This document shows, in pieces, positions 8,277-17,303 of a DNA stretch of 64,000 nt. The DNA comes from Rhizobium croatiense. GTDB taxonomy: Bacteria > Pseudomonadota > Alphaproteobacteria > Rhizobiales > Rhizobiaceae. Within the stretch, counting starts at the first letter, position 1; each line of letters opens with the position of its first letter. The position numbers and the translations under genes are program-made. The notes under the pieces were generated by a model, which searched no databases, was not told where the DNA came from, and saw only the letters and a program-made list of their open reading frames with translations. The stretch covers positions 1 to 64,000 of the forward strand of contig NZ_JAILYJ010000020.1 in assembly GCF_019793465.1 (NCBI RefSeq), read 5' to 3'.

Positions 8277-8561
8277 AGGCGCTCCGCGTTGGATTTTTCA
8301 TCCCCCAACTCGCTGTGTCATCTGCGAAGGCTAACATGCCAGCAGAAATATTCAACCGTGACCTGTTGATCGTCAAAAATACGCCTTGAGGGCGTCTTCC
8401 CGAAGGCCTTTGATAGGAGAGCCGGCTACATAGGAAGCCTTCTAATCAACCTTGGTACCAGCCCATGCAAGTAAGCCCAACGTCCAGTATAATCGTGGCG
8501 ATGCAAGATCGGAAACTGAGTTCTCAATGCGGGCCGCTGTGGATTAGCAAATTGAGGTTAA
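8277..8561. other. Intergenic region upstream of the GGDEF-EAL gene
   Basis: This holds the likely promoter of the minus-strand GGDEF-EAL gene. No gene is recognised. The repeat copy B starts at about 8562. Confidence 0.3.
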
Positions 8562-8781
8562 TTGACCATCTTCGAAACGATGCCATCTTTCTACCTTCCG
8601 CGCCTCCTCAATTGCGCGGTACCACTGATACAAAATGCCCCGTCCTGGCGGGGCATTTCGCCTATCCGGACTGCGGTACTGCAGGAAGGCTTCGAGCAGA
8701 TCTGGGAGGAAATCGCTGACAGGACTATCGCGAGCTTACAAGGTGGCTATCGCCGCGCAAGAGGTCCAGCCAGGCCCGCGA
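8562..8781 (-). repeat. Duplicated segment, copy B (gene end plus terminator)
   Basis: It aligns with 6350-6567 with scattered substitutions. Shared blocks include TACAAAATGCCCCGTC, CTGCGGTACTGCAG and ACAGGACTATCGCGAGCTT. In this copy the right part is the intact C-terminal coding end of the SGNH gene and the left part its 3' region. Confidence 0.8.
8632..8658 (-). terminator. Terminator of the SGNH hydrolase gene
   Basis: Hairpin AAAATGCCCC/GGGGCATTT lies about 67 bp past the minus-strand stop at 8725. On the minus strand the stem is followed by a U-run (complement of the A-run). Confidence 0.65.
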
Positions 8782-9663
8782 CACCTTCTCTTCGCCCGAG
8801 CCCCCGAAATGGCAATCGTCGTAGCGGTCGTCTCCATCGAGCAACGCGTCAGAATTTACGCCCTCTCGGATACCGTGGCCGCTTTTTGACAGGGCCAGTT
8901 GCGCCCGTACGATCGGATTGTCAGGAATATGCTCCTTGAAACCGCCGTTGCTCGGTTCGAGGCATTTCGATGCGATCGAAATGTAAACAGGTGCTTCGAC
9001 GCCGTGCTGACGCAGTGTGCCAACCATCGACATGAAACGTTCCCGATAGGCCTCCGCAGTCGTGCCAAAAACGAGGTCCGCCTCTCCTTGCACCCAGAGG
9101 ACGCTGGTTATCCGATAACCGGAATCGTGAAGCTGTTTCACAGTATCGACGAGCAGAGGATTGAAGTCACCGCCTACCGCCCATCGTGCGACCTCGGATC
9201 CGCCATATGCGAGAGGTGCGAGGATGACGTTGTCGTTTTGTCCCGATGCGATCAATTTATTGGCGAGAAGCGTCCAGTACTCTCCCCGGGTGTTGGTCGC
9301 TCCAAGCAGTGGCGACGCCGCGATGAAGCACTTCTTGTCAAAGGCGTTTACAACACGAGCGCCATAATTTGACCGGTGCCGTTGTCCACCGTAGTTGGCC
9401 GCGTTCGATTGGCCAAGAATGAGTAAGACAGCAGTTCGATCGGTTTGCGTCGGGCAGGTCACAGCGGTTTTTGATTCATCCCCGATGACTCGCTCCTTGT
9501 CGTCGAAAGTATAACGGCTTGGAGCCGCCGGCTTCTCTCCGACAACTATTTTCTTCACTGCGGAAAGTTGCGGCCAAGGAGAGATCTCGTGTCTCGCGCT
9601 CATGCCGCCGAGAAAATAAATGGCGATTAACGCGGCGAGTCCGACTGGTATTGGTTTGCGCAT
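8725..9663 (-). CDS. SGNH/SASA-type esterase with N-terminal membrane anchor
   Basis: 312 residues. An N-terminal hydrophobic segment (residues ~5-22) suggests a signal anchor or signal peptide. The sialate O-acetylesterase/SGNH blocks follow: GQSNAANYG with the nucleophile Ser, LAYGGSEVARW, LWVQGEAD, and a C-terminal DDCHFGGSGEEK carrying the catalytic Asp/His pair. Such enzymes remove acetyl groups from carbohydrates outside the cytoplasm; the substrate cannot be read. A tail fragment of a second copy remains at 6350-6567. Confidence 0.85.
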   Translation of the reverse strand: MRKPIPVGLAALIAIYFLGGMSARHEISPWPQLSAVKKIVVGEKPAAPSRYTFDDKERVIGDESKTAVTCPTQTDRTAVLLILGQSNAANYGGQRHRSNYGARVVNAFDKKCFIAASPLLGATNTRGEYWTLLANKLIASGQNDNVILAPLAYGGSEVARWAVGGDFNPLLVDTVKQLHDSGYRITSVLWVQGEADLVFGTTAEAYRERFMSMVGTLRQHGVEAPVYISIASKCLEPSNGGFKEHIPDNPIVRAQLALSKSGHGIREGVNSDALLDGDDRYDDCHFGGSGEEKVSRAWLDLLRGDSHLVSSR

Positions 9664-9959
9664 GTGGTTTCCTTTTAGAGATTACCCAATGATATCGAGC
9701 CGAGTGTCGGACTATCAAGACCGCTCTCGCCGAGAAGCTTACTTTGCACCAGCCATATATACTTGCTCTGGTATGAGCTTAAAAAAGAATTCGTCGGACG
9801 GCCAGTCCGACCTAAGTCCGGGATTTCACCCGACATCAGCCGATGTAATTCTCCTCATCTTTGTTGAATGGACCGCGGGAAGGTTTTAGTCGTTGTTGCG
9901 GGCGTCCGAGCTTTCGCAGCAGATGGCGAACGTCATTGCGAGGATATGGGACTCTTGGC
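9664..9959. other. Intergenic region
   Basis: It lies between the minus-strand SGNH gene and the plus-strand DUF982 gene and probably contains both promoters. No gene or repeat is recognised. Confidence 0.3.
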
Positions 9960-10238
9960 ATGCCGAGGATCGGCTTAGTGGATTGGCGAAGGCGCGACGA
10001 CTTCGCTCCTTTGATGCTTGTGATGTGTGAAGAAAAGAATAGGCTCGTCCGATCACTTGGCGAGGTTGCCAAGGTTCTCGTCGTGGGATGGCCCACAGAC
10101 GACGGAAAGGAATACATCGCTGCCGTGAAAGCATGCCTGGATGCCATCCAAGGCGATATTCCTGCCAACACAGCACGTGCCGCGCTTATTCGCGCTGCAG
10201 AGGAAGCCGGAATGCGGGTTGTTACAGGCGTCCACTGA
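9960..10238 (+). CDS. DUF982 family small protein
   Basis: A 92-residue protein with the DUF982 layout: RLVRSLGEVAKVLVVGWP, then GKEYIAAVKACLDAIQG, then ARAALIRAAEEAGM. The family is abundant in rhizobia and has no known function. The start at 9960 keeps the N-terminal strand; a later ATG at 10014 is possible. Confidence 0.75.
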   Translation: MPRIGLVDWRRRDDFAPLMLVMCEEKNRLVRSLGEVAKVLVVGWPTDDGKEYIAAVKACLDAIQGDIPANTARAALIRAAEEAGMRVVTGVH

Positions 10239-10254
10239 ATTCGCCACCCGACTG

Positions 10255-10437
10255 ATAGTGCGTGCTGGAGCGGCAGATGAAAGAATGGCGGGCCTCGGCG
10301 GCATCGCAGTTCGTCATGGGATTAGAAGACTGACGGTTCATGCTGCGAGAGATACTTTGGGCCTTTATGAGGCGCTCGGATGGACCGTCATTGATGCGGC
10401 ACGAGACAATCCGATGCTAGCGAAAGAACTGAGGAGC
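10255..10437 (+). pseudogene. GNAT acetyltransferase remnant (C-terminal part)
   Basis: The frame reads AGLGGIAVRHGIRRLTVHAARDTLGLYEALGW followed by NPMLAKEL, the helix-strand and 'YEALGW' end of a GNAT domain. The acetyl-CoA loop and everything upstream are missing, and the frame runs directly out of the DUF982 region. Confidence 0.55.
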
Positions 10438-10605
10438 GGTGCCTTGCTGCCGCCTCTCGGGCAACCTTGCGCGTCGAGGCCGGCCGTGCCTTTGAACTGG
10501 AGCCAACAAGTATCGTTCTGCGATGGGGGAGGGTGCGGATGTCATCGCGACGATGACGACAAGCGTGTCGGTCAACCCGTGGCTATAGTCCTGTGTTGGT
10601 TCTCC

Positions 10606-10854
10606 TCATTCTATATCGGTCGAGTAGGGGATCTCGGCTTCCTTCAACGCCAACAAGAACAGCTCCCGGGCGCTATCGTCTGAAACATGTCCGTCATCGA
10701 CGCCTTCACAGGCTTCAAGGGCCGCGATGTAAGCCTTTCCTTCAGAAACCGGCCAACGGGCCGATAGGAGATCGAACGCCTGTTTCGCCGATCTCACGGT
10801 GGTCGGCTTTCGCAGATGTAGAATAACGACACTCGTCCACAAGACAGGCTCCAT
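10606..10854 (-). CDS. DUF982 family small protein
   Basis: 82 residues: VRSAKQAFDLLSARWP, GKAYIAALEACEG and ARELFLLALKEAEI match the DUF982 core. The start at 10854 (MEPVLW) is preferred because it begins at the family's first strand; an in-frame ATG 13 codons upstream exists. Its reading direction is opposite to the DUF982 gene at 9960. Confidence 0.75.
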   Translation of the reverse strand: MEPVLWTSVVILHLRKPTTVRSAKQAFDLLSARWPVSEGKAYIAALEACEGVDDGHVSDDSARELFLLALKEAEIPYSTDIE

Positions 10855-10905
10855 CGCCAGCGGGCAACCCGCTAAACGGAGCGTCCGCTTCACCCCAACC
10901 TCGGT

Positions 10906-11145
10906 CTACGACGAAGGTTCCTCACGCTTATTTTCAGCCATCCGGAGGTCCAGCGCCTGTCGCAACTGGCCCGCTGACATGTCTGTGTTTGCACTCAAAA
11001 GATCGACGGCGGCAGCGTATGCGGCTTGCGCGCAATCCCCGCCTGCGTCGATGGCGTTCGCGTCGCACCAATCGGCTATTACCCTCGCGAGCATCTCTAT
11101 ATGCCGCTCGGAGAGTTCCGGAAGATTTAAGAGGTTTAGAGACAT
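10906..11145 (-). CDS. Small hypothetical protein
   Basis: A 79-residue, mostly helical acidic protein (LPELSERHIEMLARVIADWCDAN..., ending EEPSS). No family is assigned with certainty. It lies just upstream of, and on the same strand as, the DUF982 gene at 10606-10854, so co-transcription is likely. The ATG at 11145 is chosen over one 17 codons upstream. Confidence 0.55.
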   Translation of the reverse strand: MSLNLLNLPELSERHIEMLARVIADWCDANAIDAGGDCAQAAYAAAVDLLSANTDMSAGQLRQALDLRMAENKREEPSS

Positions 11146-11507
11146 TGTTTGCGGCCTCACCCAAGGCAAGAGCACGTCGGATCGCCCAGTCGGCATCGCC
11201 CTGTAAAATCACCGACTGGAGTACTATACCCTTTATTCGGCGCGATGGTATGGCGATCCGCAAAGGGCCGAATTCCACGGAGTTGCAGCGGCCCCGACCC
11301 ATCGGGTGACACTCGCATCAGTCCGCCGGCCGTCAACATGTCGCAATGTCTGGTGGTGGCGGCCCGCCGGCGTGTCCAGCTTATCCGCCCACGCATGGTC
11401 AGGAGGTTGATCAGGACGGCAGGGAACTTGCGCAAGCAAACGGCGTTCCCTGAGTAAACTTCTTCCGCTCGGTTGTCGGCGACATCCCAGCCTCTTTCCA
11501 GGTCCGT
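11146..11507. other. Intergenic region
   Basis: Open frames overlap here on both strands but none carries a recognisable family signature. It probably holds the promoters of the small minus-strand gene and the SLC13-type transporter. Confidence 0.3.
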
Positions 11508-13280
11508 ATGACGACACAGCAGATCATCGCATTTTCTGTCATCGGGCTCATGATGGCGGTCTTCATCTGGGATCGCTTCCGCTACGATGTTGTTGCCTGT
11601 TGCGCGCTCGTTTTGGCGGTCGCGACGGGAATTGTCCCGCCGGAAGAAGCCTTTTCCGGCTTTTCGGATGACATTGTCATCATCGTCGGCAGCGCCCTGA
11701 TCGTCAGCGCGGGCGTCGCCCGGTCGGGCATCGTCGATGCCGCGATCAAGCGGCTTTTCCCGAACCTGAACACGCTTCATACCCAGCTCGCGCTCCTGAT
11801 GATCGCCGTGGCGTTGCTGTCTGCCTTCATCAAGAATATCGGCGCGCTCGCCATCATGATGCCTGTCGCCTTTCAGTTCGCAAGGAAATCCGGCGCTTCT
11901 CCCTCGAAATACCTGATGCCGATGTCATTCGCCGCCCTGCTTGGCGGACTGATGACGCAGGTCGGCACGTCGCCGAACATCGTCGTATCGCGGCTTCGGG
12001 AGGAGATGACGGGAACATCCTTCACCATGTTCGACTTCACGCCGACAGGCGCGATCCTGACGGTCGTCGGCATCACCTTTTTGTTGTTTTTCCACTGGCT
12101 GGTGCCGAGCCGCACCAAGCAGGACCACGCCATTGAAGATGTCGTCGAGATCAAGAATTACACGAGCGAAGTCGCAATCACCGACCAGTCGACGCTGCTC
12201 GAGCGGGCGCTCAGCGACCTAGTGAAGCTCGGCGATGGCGAGGTCATCGCCACGGCCGTCCTGCGCGGCGGCACCAGGAGGGCGCCGTTTCCTGATCTGA
12301 CGCTCCGCGCAGATGATATTGTGATGCTGGAAGGCCCCTCGGCAGCAATAGACCGCATCGTATCACAAGGGAAATTGAAGCTTTCCGGCAAGCCCTTGAC
12401 TAAAGATGGCCTGCCGGACAGGAACATCATTTCGCTCGAGGCGATCGTCAGCCAGGACTCGTCCCTCACTGGTCTTTCGGCCAAGGAGCTGGCGCTTTCC
12501 TACACGCGCGGGGTCAACATTCTGGCGATCAGCCGGCATGGCGAACGCCTCAAGGAACGGTTGGGCAGCATGACGCTCGGCGTCGGCGACGTCCTCCTCC
12601 TGCAGGGCAGCCGGGCAAGCCTGGCCGCACTTCTGCAGGATTTTGGCCTGTTGCCGCTCGCCCAGCGCGAGGTGATGCTCGGCACCCGCCGCCGTGCCTT
12701 CATTCCGCTGCTGATGCTGACCCTCGCCATGGCAACGACCGCCGTCGGCCTCGCGCCGGTTCCGGTGGCTTTCTTCGCGGCGGCGCTGGGCATGGTCGTC
12801 TTCCGGGCCATTCCGCTGACGGATATCTATAAAGCGGTCGACGGCCCGATCCTGGTTATGCTCGCCGCCCTTATTCCCGTCTCGGATTCCTTGCGCACCT
12901 CCGGCGGCAGCGACTTGATCGCCGGCTGGCTGGGTGTGGTGGCGATGAACCTGCCGGCATGGGGCGCACTCGGCCTCATCCTGGTCAGCGCCATGGCCGT
13001 TACGCCCTTCCTCAACAACGCCGCCACCGTTCTCGTCATGGCGCCGATCGCCGCGAGCTTTGCAACCAGTCTCGGCTTCAGGCCGGAAGCCTTCCTGCTG
13101 GCGGTCGCAATTGGCGCCGGCTGCGACTTCCTGACCCCGGTCGGCCATCAATGCAACACGCTGGTCTTCGGTCCCGGCGGCTACAAGTTCTCCGATTACC
13201 CACGACTCGGCCTGCCGCTGTCGGCATTGATCATCCTGGTCAGCGTGCCCGCGCTGCTTTTTATCTGGCCGGTGAAATAG
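11508..13280 (+). CDS. SLC13/DASS-type anion transporter with two RCK_C (TrkA-C) domains
   Basis: 590 residues. Hydrophobic helices fill ~1-185 and ~395-590. Between them are two RCK_C-like domains (~215-290 and ~300-380; motifs GDGEVIATAVLRGG, LRADDIVMLEG and LGVGDVLLLQG). The conserved transport loops are FIKNIGALAIMMPVA with GGLMTQVGTSPNI, and later TPFLNNAATVLVMAP with DFLTPVGHQCN. This is the SAC1/CitMHS-like layout of sodium/sulfate or dicarboxylate symporters of the inner membrane. The converging neighbour is a SulP transporter, so anion uptake is a common theme, but the substrate is not determined. Confidence 0.88.
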   Translation: MTTQQIIAFSVIGLMMAVFIWDRFRYDVVACCALVLAVATGIVPPEEAFSGFSDDIVIIVGSALIVSAGVARSGIVDAAIKRLFPNLNTLHTQLALLMIAVALLSAFIKNIGALAIMMPVAFQFARKSGASPSKYLMPMSFAALLGGLMTQVGTSPNIVVSRLREEMTGTSFTMFDFTPTGAILTVVGITFLLFFHWLVPSRTKQDHAIEDVVEIKNYTSEVAITDQSTLLERALSDLVKLGDGEVIATAVLRGGTRRAPFPDLTLRADDIVMLEGPSAAIDRIVSQGKLKLSGKPLTKDGLPDRNIISLEAIVSQDSSLTGLSAKELALSYTRGVNILAISRHGERLKERLGSMTLGVGDVLLLQGSRASLAALLQDFGLLPLAQREVMLGTRRRAFIPLLMLTLAMATTAVGLAPVPVAFFAAALGMVVFRAIPLTDIYKAVDGPILVMLAALIPVSDSLRTSGGSDLIAGWLGVVAMNLPAWGALGLILVSAMAVTPFLNNAATVLVMAPIAASFATSLGFRPEAFLLAVAIGAGCDFLTPVGHQCNTLVFGPGGYKFSDYPRLGLPLSALIILVSVPALLFIWPVK

Positions 13281-13327
13281 ACCGCGAAGGCGCAGCCGCA
13301 GCCGGTTTGAAAAGCCATCGGCAGCGC

Positions 13328-13354
13328 CTGGGGAGGGGCATTTGCCCTCCCCAG
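13328..13354. terminator. Shared hairpin between convergent transporter genes
   Basis: A 10-bp stem CTGGGGAGGG/CCCTCCCCAG with a seven-base loop, between the stop at 13280 (+) and the stop at 13361 (-). There is no long U-run, but position and stability fit a bidirectional terminator. Confidence 0.6.
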
Positions 13355-13360
13355 TCTCTA

Positions 13361-14890
13361 TCAGGCGACCTCGGTCGCAAAGCGCTGAAACAGCGGTTTC
13401 AGGCGGGGGTGGCGTGCCGCCGGCGGCGGATGGATTTCAATGGCCCGACCGGCCCTTGCCTCGCGTCGCAGCCATTCGCTGATGGTTTCGGCGCTGGTGT
13501 GATCCATGTAATGGAGGTCCTCGCCGACAATCTTGACCTTGCGGCCCTCGGGCAGCTGCTCGAGCGTGTTGAGCAGAATGGGCACGTCCTTGCAGGTGGC
13601 TGCGCCGCCGAGCTGGACATGGATTTCCTCATCTATCTCGGCGTGTCTGATCGCGAGTTTTCGCCTGAGGTAGGGCACGATCTCGATGATCGACAGCGCC
13701 AGGCCCAGCGCGACGCCGACCAGCAGGTCCTGCAGGACGACCATGGCAACGGTCACCGCCCAGATGCCGACCGGGACCAACCCATGATGCTCGAACAGGT
13801 GCCTGACATGGCGCAGGCTGATCAACCGCCATCCGGTGACGAGCAGAACCGCGGCGAGGGCCGACAAGGGAACCAGGGTCAAGAGGCTTGGCGCCAGCGC
13901 CACCAGACCCAATATCCAGATCCCGTGGAAGATGGCGGAGGCCCGCGTGCGTGCGCCGGCCTGAATGTTGGCCGAGGAACGGACGATGACGCCGGTGATC
14001 GGCAATCCGCCGAGCAGGCCGCAGAGCCCGTTGCCGACGCCCTGAGCAAACAGCTCCTTGTTGAATCGGGTGCGTACGCCGTCGTGCATCCGGTCGACGG
14101 CGGCGGCCGAGAGAAGGGTTTCGGCACTCGCGATGACGGCAATCATCACCGCCATGAGAATGACGCCGGGCTCCAGCAACCTGGCGAAGTTTTCCGCGGT
14201 CGGCAGTGTGATGCTGTCCACGAGCGAGGTGGGGACCTCGACGCGCGCGATCGGCAATTGCAACGCGGCGGCAAGAACCGTCGCCGCCGCGACACCGACC
14301 AGCGCGCCCGGAACCAGCGCAAGCGATTTCGGGCGGCACTTCTCCCAGCACACCATTGCAAGCAGGGATATGAGGCCAACCTTCAAGGCGGTTGCCTGGC
14401 TCGTCAGGCCAGTTCCCCAAAGACGGGCGAGACTGTCCTCCATCGCCGCGACGTTCTCCATCCCGCCGGCAGCGGGCTTGGCATCCATCAGCACATGAAT
14501 CTGCCCCAATATGATCAGAATTCCGATGCCGGCGAGCATGCCGTGAACGACGGCCGGCGAGATCGCCCGGAACCAGGAGCCGACCCGCAGGAACCCGCCG
14601 GCGATCTGCAGGAAGCCGACGGCGATCAGGACGGGGGCGAGCATGGCGACGCCGTATTCCTCGACGAAGCCGAAGACGATAACGGCAAGTCCGGCGGCAG
14701 GCCCGGAGACCTGCAGCGGCGATCCCGACAGGAAGCCGACGACGATGCCGCCGATGATGCCGGAGATCAGGCCCATCGACGCCGGCACGCCGGAGGCGAT
14801 GGCGATCCCCAGGCAAAGGGGGATGGCGACGAGAAAGACGACCAAAGAGGAGGCAAGGTCACGCGAAAAGGTGGAGCTCACTGCTGTCAT
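13361..14890 (-). CDS. SulP family anion/bicarbonate transporter with STAS domain
   Basis: 509 residues: a hydrophobic SulP core (start TFSRDLASSLVVFLVAIPLCLGIAIASG; later GLPITGVIVRSSANIQAGARTR) and a C-terminal STAS domain (~425-509). The start is set at 14890, which places it 4 bp after the carbonic anhydrase stop. A 15-codon longer start would overlap the upstream gene. Pairing with carbonic anhydrase suggests bicarbonate import or CO2/HCO3 balance rather than sulfate, as in known SulP-CA pairs. Substrate is inferred from context only. Confidence 0.88.
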   Translation of the reverse strand: MTAVSSTFSRDLASSLVVFLVAIPLCLGIAIASGVPASMGLISGIIGGIVVGFLSGSPLQVSGPAAGLAVIVFGFVEEYGVAMLAPVLIAVGFLQIAGGFLRVGSWFRAISPAVVHGMLAGIGILIILGQIHVLMDAKPAAGGMENVAAMEDSLARLWGTGLTSQATALKVGLISLLAMVCWEKCRPKSLALVPGALVGVAAATVLAAALQLPIARVEVPTSLVDSITLPTAENFARLLEPGVILMAVMIAVIASAETLLSAAAVDRMHDGVRTRFNKELFAQGVGNGLCGLLGGLPITGVIVRSSANIQAGARTRASAIFHGIWILGLVALAPSLLTLVPLSALAAVLLVTGWRLISLRHVRHLFEHHGLVPVGIWAVTVAMVVLQDLLVGVALGLALSIIEIVPYLRRKLAIRHAEIDEEIHVQLGGAATCKDVPILLNTLEQLPEGRKVKIVGEDLHYMDHTSAETISEWLRREARAGRAIEIHPPPAARHPRLKPLFQRFATEVA

Positions 14891-14894
14891 GGCG

Positions 14895-15599
14895 CTACTC
14901 CGCGGCAAGCGTTGCTGCGATTTGCGGCATGACATGCGGCCGATCGCGGCCGGTCACCGCAACCGGCAGCGGCTCCCCCTCCTGCGGCACCGTGAAGGTT
15001 GCTGTTGCCCCGTCATAGACCTGAATTTCGCCGGTCTCGATGTCGAAGAACCAGCCATGCAGGGTGATCTCGCTGGTGGCGAGTTTCGCGGCCACGGAAG
15101 GATGCGTCTTCAGGTGATCGAGCTGAACGACGACGTTCTCCATCGCCACGGCGCGCACGCGGTCACTTTCGGACAAGTCGTCCGGATAGGCCCGGCAGAC
15201 GATGGAATAGGCGGCGTGGCTGTGGCGCAGCCAGGCTGCGACATTGGGCATCGGCTGGAGCAGCTCCGGATGGCACAGGCCCTTCATGGCGCCGCAATCC
15301 GAATGGCCGCAGACGACGATGTCGCTGACGCCAAGCGCCAGGATCGCATATTCGATGGCGGACGAGACCCCGCCATTGAGGGTCGAGAAGGGCGGAACGA
15401 TGTTGCCGGCATTGCGGCAGACGAAGAGATCGCCGGGACCGGCCTGCGTGATGGTTTCGGGCATCACCCGGCTGTCGGCGCAGGATATCATCAAAGCCTG
15501 TGGTTGCTGGCCTTCCCGCGCCAGCTTGCGATAAAGCGCCGACTGGTTGGGAAAAACCGCGCCGCGAAAACTGGAGATGCCTTTTAGGAGATCACCCAT
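14895..15599 (-). CDS. Beta-carbonic anhydrase
   Basis: 234 residues interconverting CO2 and bicarbonate. The zinc ligands are visible: C40 in SCADSR (with D42-R44 dyad), H99 and C102 in CGHSDCGAMKG. RNAGN and the typical helical spacing are also present. The ATG at 15599 has AGAGGATC upstream; the longer frame upstream shows no homology. It is the first gene of a two-gene operon with SulP, 4 bp apart. A C-terminal extension of ~25 residues is poorly conserved. Confidence 0.93.
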   Translation of the reverse strand: MGDLLKGISSFRGAVFPNQSALYRKLAREGQQPQALMISCADSRVMPETITQAGPGDLFVCRNAGNIVPPFSTLNGGVSSAIEYAILALGVSDIVVCGHSDCGAMKGLCHPELLQPMPNVAAWLRHSHAAYSIVCRAYPDDLSESDRVRAVAMENVVVQLDHLKTHPSVAAKLATSEITLHGWFFDIETGEIQVYDGATATFTVPQEGEPLPVAVTGRDRPHVMPQIAATLAAE

Positions 15600-15929
15600 G
15601 TTCGGATCCTCTTTCTGGCCGGACGTCGGACTGGGAGGAATGTCTCTCGTCCGGCGGGTTACAGAAGCGAGTTGTTCGCAGGTGCGAAAAGAACAGCAAA
15701 AAGTGTGCGGTGCAACCAGCCGACGCGAGTTCGCGATCAACAACACGTGAGGAGGGTGCCGAGGTCCGACGAGGGCTGGCCATTCTTTCGGCTGGGAACG
15801 CAAGGTCAGCAATGCGTCCTCATCTCGGCCACGGTGGCGATCTTTGCCTTCGCCCGGGAGCCGACAGTCGGGTGACACCTAGAGTCATGGTGGCGCCACA
15901 ACCGGCCATTCCCGCAAATTCTGTTTGCC
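15600..15929. other. Intergenic region
   Basis: It contains the probable promoter of the carbonic anhydrase operon. No gene or repeat is recognised. Confidence 0.3.
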
Positions 15930-16556
15930 TCAGGCCCGATTCGCCCGAACGCTCAGCCACCGATCATGGGGCTTTCCGACGTAGCGACGTATATCGCTGA
16001 CGATCCAGCCGGCGTCTGTGAGTGCCGACCGCAGGGCAGGCTCGCGCCAGTACGTCTCGATGTAGCGCCGAGGTGCTGCAGCACTGCCGTGTGTGGACAC
16101 ATCCTCGCCGTCGCCCTCCCTGACCGAGACGTGGAGTCGGCCACCGGTGCGGGTCGCCTCGGCAAGCCGTCCAAGCACCGTGCCGAAATCCCCGCGCGCG
16201 ACATGAATGAGGCAGGCACAGGCCCAGATCCCGTCATACGGCATGCCGGGACGCTGCGGATCGGCCAAGTCATCGGTCAGCGGGTCCAAAAGGTCGGCCT
16301 CAAAGCCACTTTCGCGTAGCAGTTCGACGAAACCCTTTGAAATGTCGGTGCGCCGGACGCTAATTCCCCGCTTCTCAAGCTCAAGTGCATCTCGCCCGCC
16401 GCCGCTTCCGATCTCCAGCACCCTGCCCGAGCCGGAGAGCTCGGTCACGAACACATCGATCTCGGTCGCGACCCATTCGGGCATCACCGCGGCCTCGGCA
16501 GCGTACTCCGCCGCGATCGCATCATAGGACCGCACAGTATCCCGGTCGGTGCTCAT
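15930..16556 (-). CDS. Class I SAM-dependent methyltransferase
   Basis: 208 residues with a Rossmann methyltransferase core: motif I VLEIGSGGGRDALEL, acidic motif VRRTDISKGFV, motif III/IV YDGIWACACLIHV and TRTGGRLHVSV. The C-terminal part (ETYWREPALRSALTDAGW) is typical of small-molecule methyltransferases similar to UbiE/tellurite-resistance type enzymes. The acceptor is unknown. It is a single gene with no operon partner. Confidence 0.82.
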   Translation of the reverse strand: MSTDRDTVRSYDAIAAEYAAEAAVMPEWVATEIDVFVTELSGSGRVLEIGSGGGRDALELEKRGISVRRTDISKGFVELLRESGFEADLLDPLTDDLADPQRPGMPYDGIWACACLIHVARGDFGTVLGRLAEATRTGGRLHVSVREGDGEDVSTHGSAAAPRRYIETYWREPALRSALTDAGWIVSDIRRYVGKPHDRWLSVRANRA

Positions 16557-16823
16557 CCCAGCGCTCCTCCTTCAAGACAAGAGGCCTATCAGCCCGTTGG
16601 CGCCCTTCACACTTCGGCAGTTGGTGACATCGCGGGCGATTTACTCCCCAGCTTTAGCAGAAATGAGGTCAGAGACACCACCGAACGACTGCAAATGCTG
16701 CCGGTCGGCAATGCGCCATAACCGGCCATTGGGTTGCCAGCAGAACCTCGGGTCCTGTTGACAATGCGCGTTGGCCGCAGTCTCGTGCGTTGGCCTTACT
16801 TCCCCGACATGAGCTTTGCTTTG

Positions 16824-17303
16824 ATGAACCTCGTTTCCGTTACGCTCGAACACCCGATGCAGTCGGATGTGTCATCTCTCCTGCGGCAATCGGATGCCGT
16901 CGCCGCTCTGCTTTACCCAGGCGAATATCGGCGACCGATCAATGCGGAGTCTCTGGCAAAGACAGACACTTATGTTCTGATCGCCCGTATTGCCGAGAAA
17001 GCGGTCGGGATGTGCGTGCTGTTTGACCGAGGTGATCGTTCGGCTGAACTCAAACGCATGATCGTTGACGCGGAGTCGCGAGGGGCTGGTGTTGGGATGG
17101 CGCTCCTTAAAGGGGCGGAAGCTCAGGCCATGAAACTTGGTGCACTCACGATGCTGCTCGAGGTTGGGACGCGCAATATGGAGGCGCAGCAACTCTATCG
17201 GCGCGGGGGCTACCAGCCCTGTGACCCGTTCCCGCCCTACGCGAGAACGCCAATAAGCCTCTTTATGACGCGGCGTTTATCGACAGCGGTCCCTGATAAC
17301 TGA
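16824..17303 (+). CDS. GNAT family N-acetyltransferase
   Basis: 159 residues. The beta4 strand ELKRMIVD, the acetyl-CoA loop region SRGAGVGMALLKGAEAQA and the C-terminal NMEAQQLYRRGGYQPC are clear GNAT motifs. ATG 16824 begins the fold; an ATG at 16809 and one further upstream are also in frame, and none has a strong ribosome-binding site. Substrate not inferable. Confidence 0.8.
   Translation: MNLVSVTLEHPMQSDVSSLLRQSDAVAALLYPGEYRRPINAESLAKTDTYVLIARIAEKAVGMCVLFDRGDRSAELKRMIVDAESRGAGVGMALLKGAEAQAMKLGALTMLLEVGTRNMEAQQLYRRGGYQPCDPFPPYARTPISLFMTRRLSTAVPDN

Noticed and set aside
12363..13151. Minus-strand 262-codon frame
   Set aside because: Antisense to the SLC13-type transporter, whose frame has clear motifs.
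13629..14816. Minus-strand 395-codon frame
   Set aside because: A shifted frame of the SulP gene with no signature.
12959..14932. Long plus-strand frame (657 codons)
   Set aside because: It runs antisense through the SulP gene and out of frame with the SLC13 gene; the product is Arg/Gln/Asp-rich with no domain.
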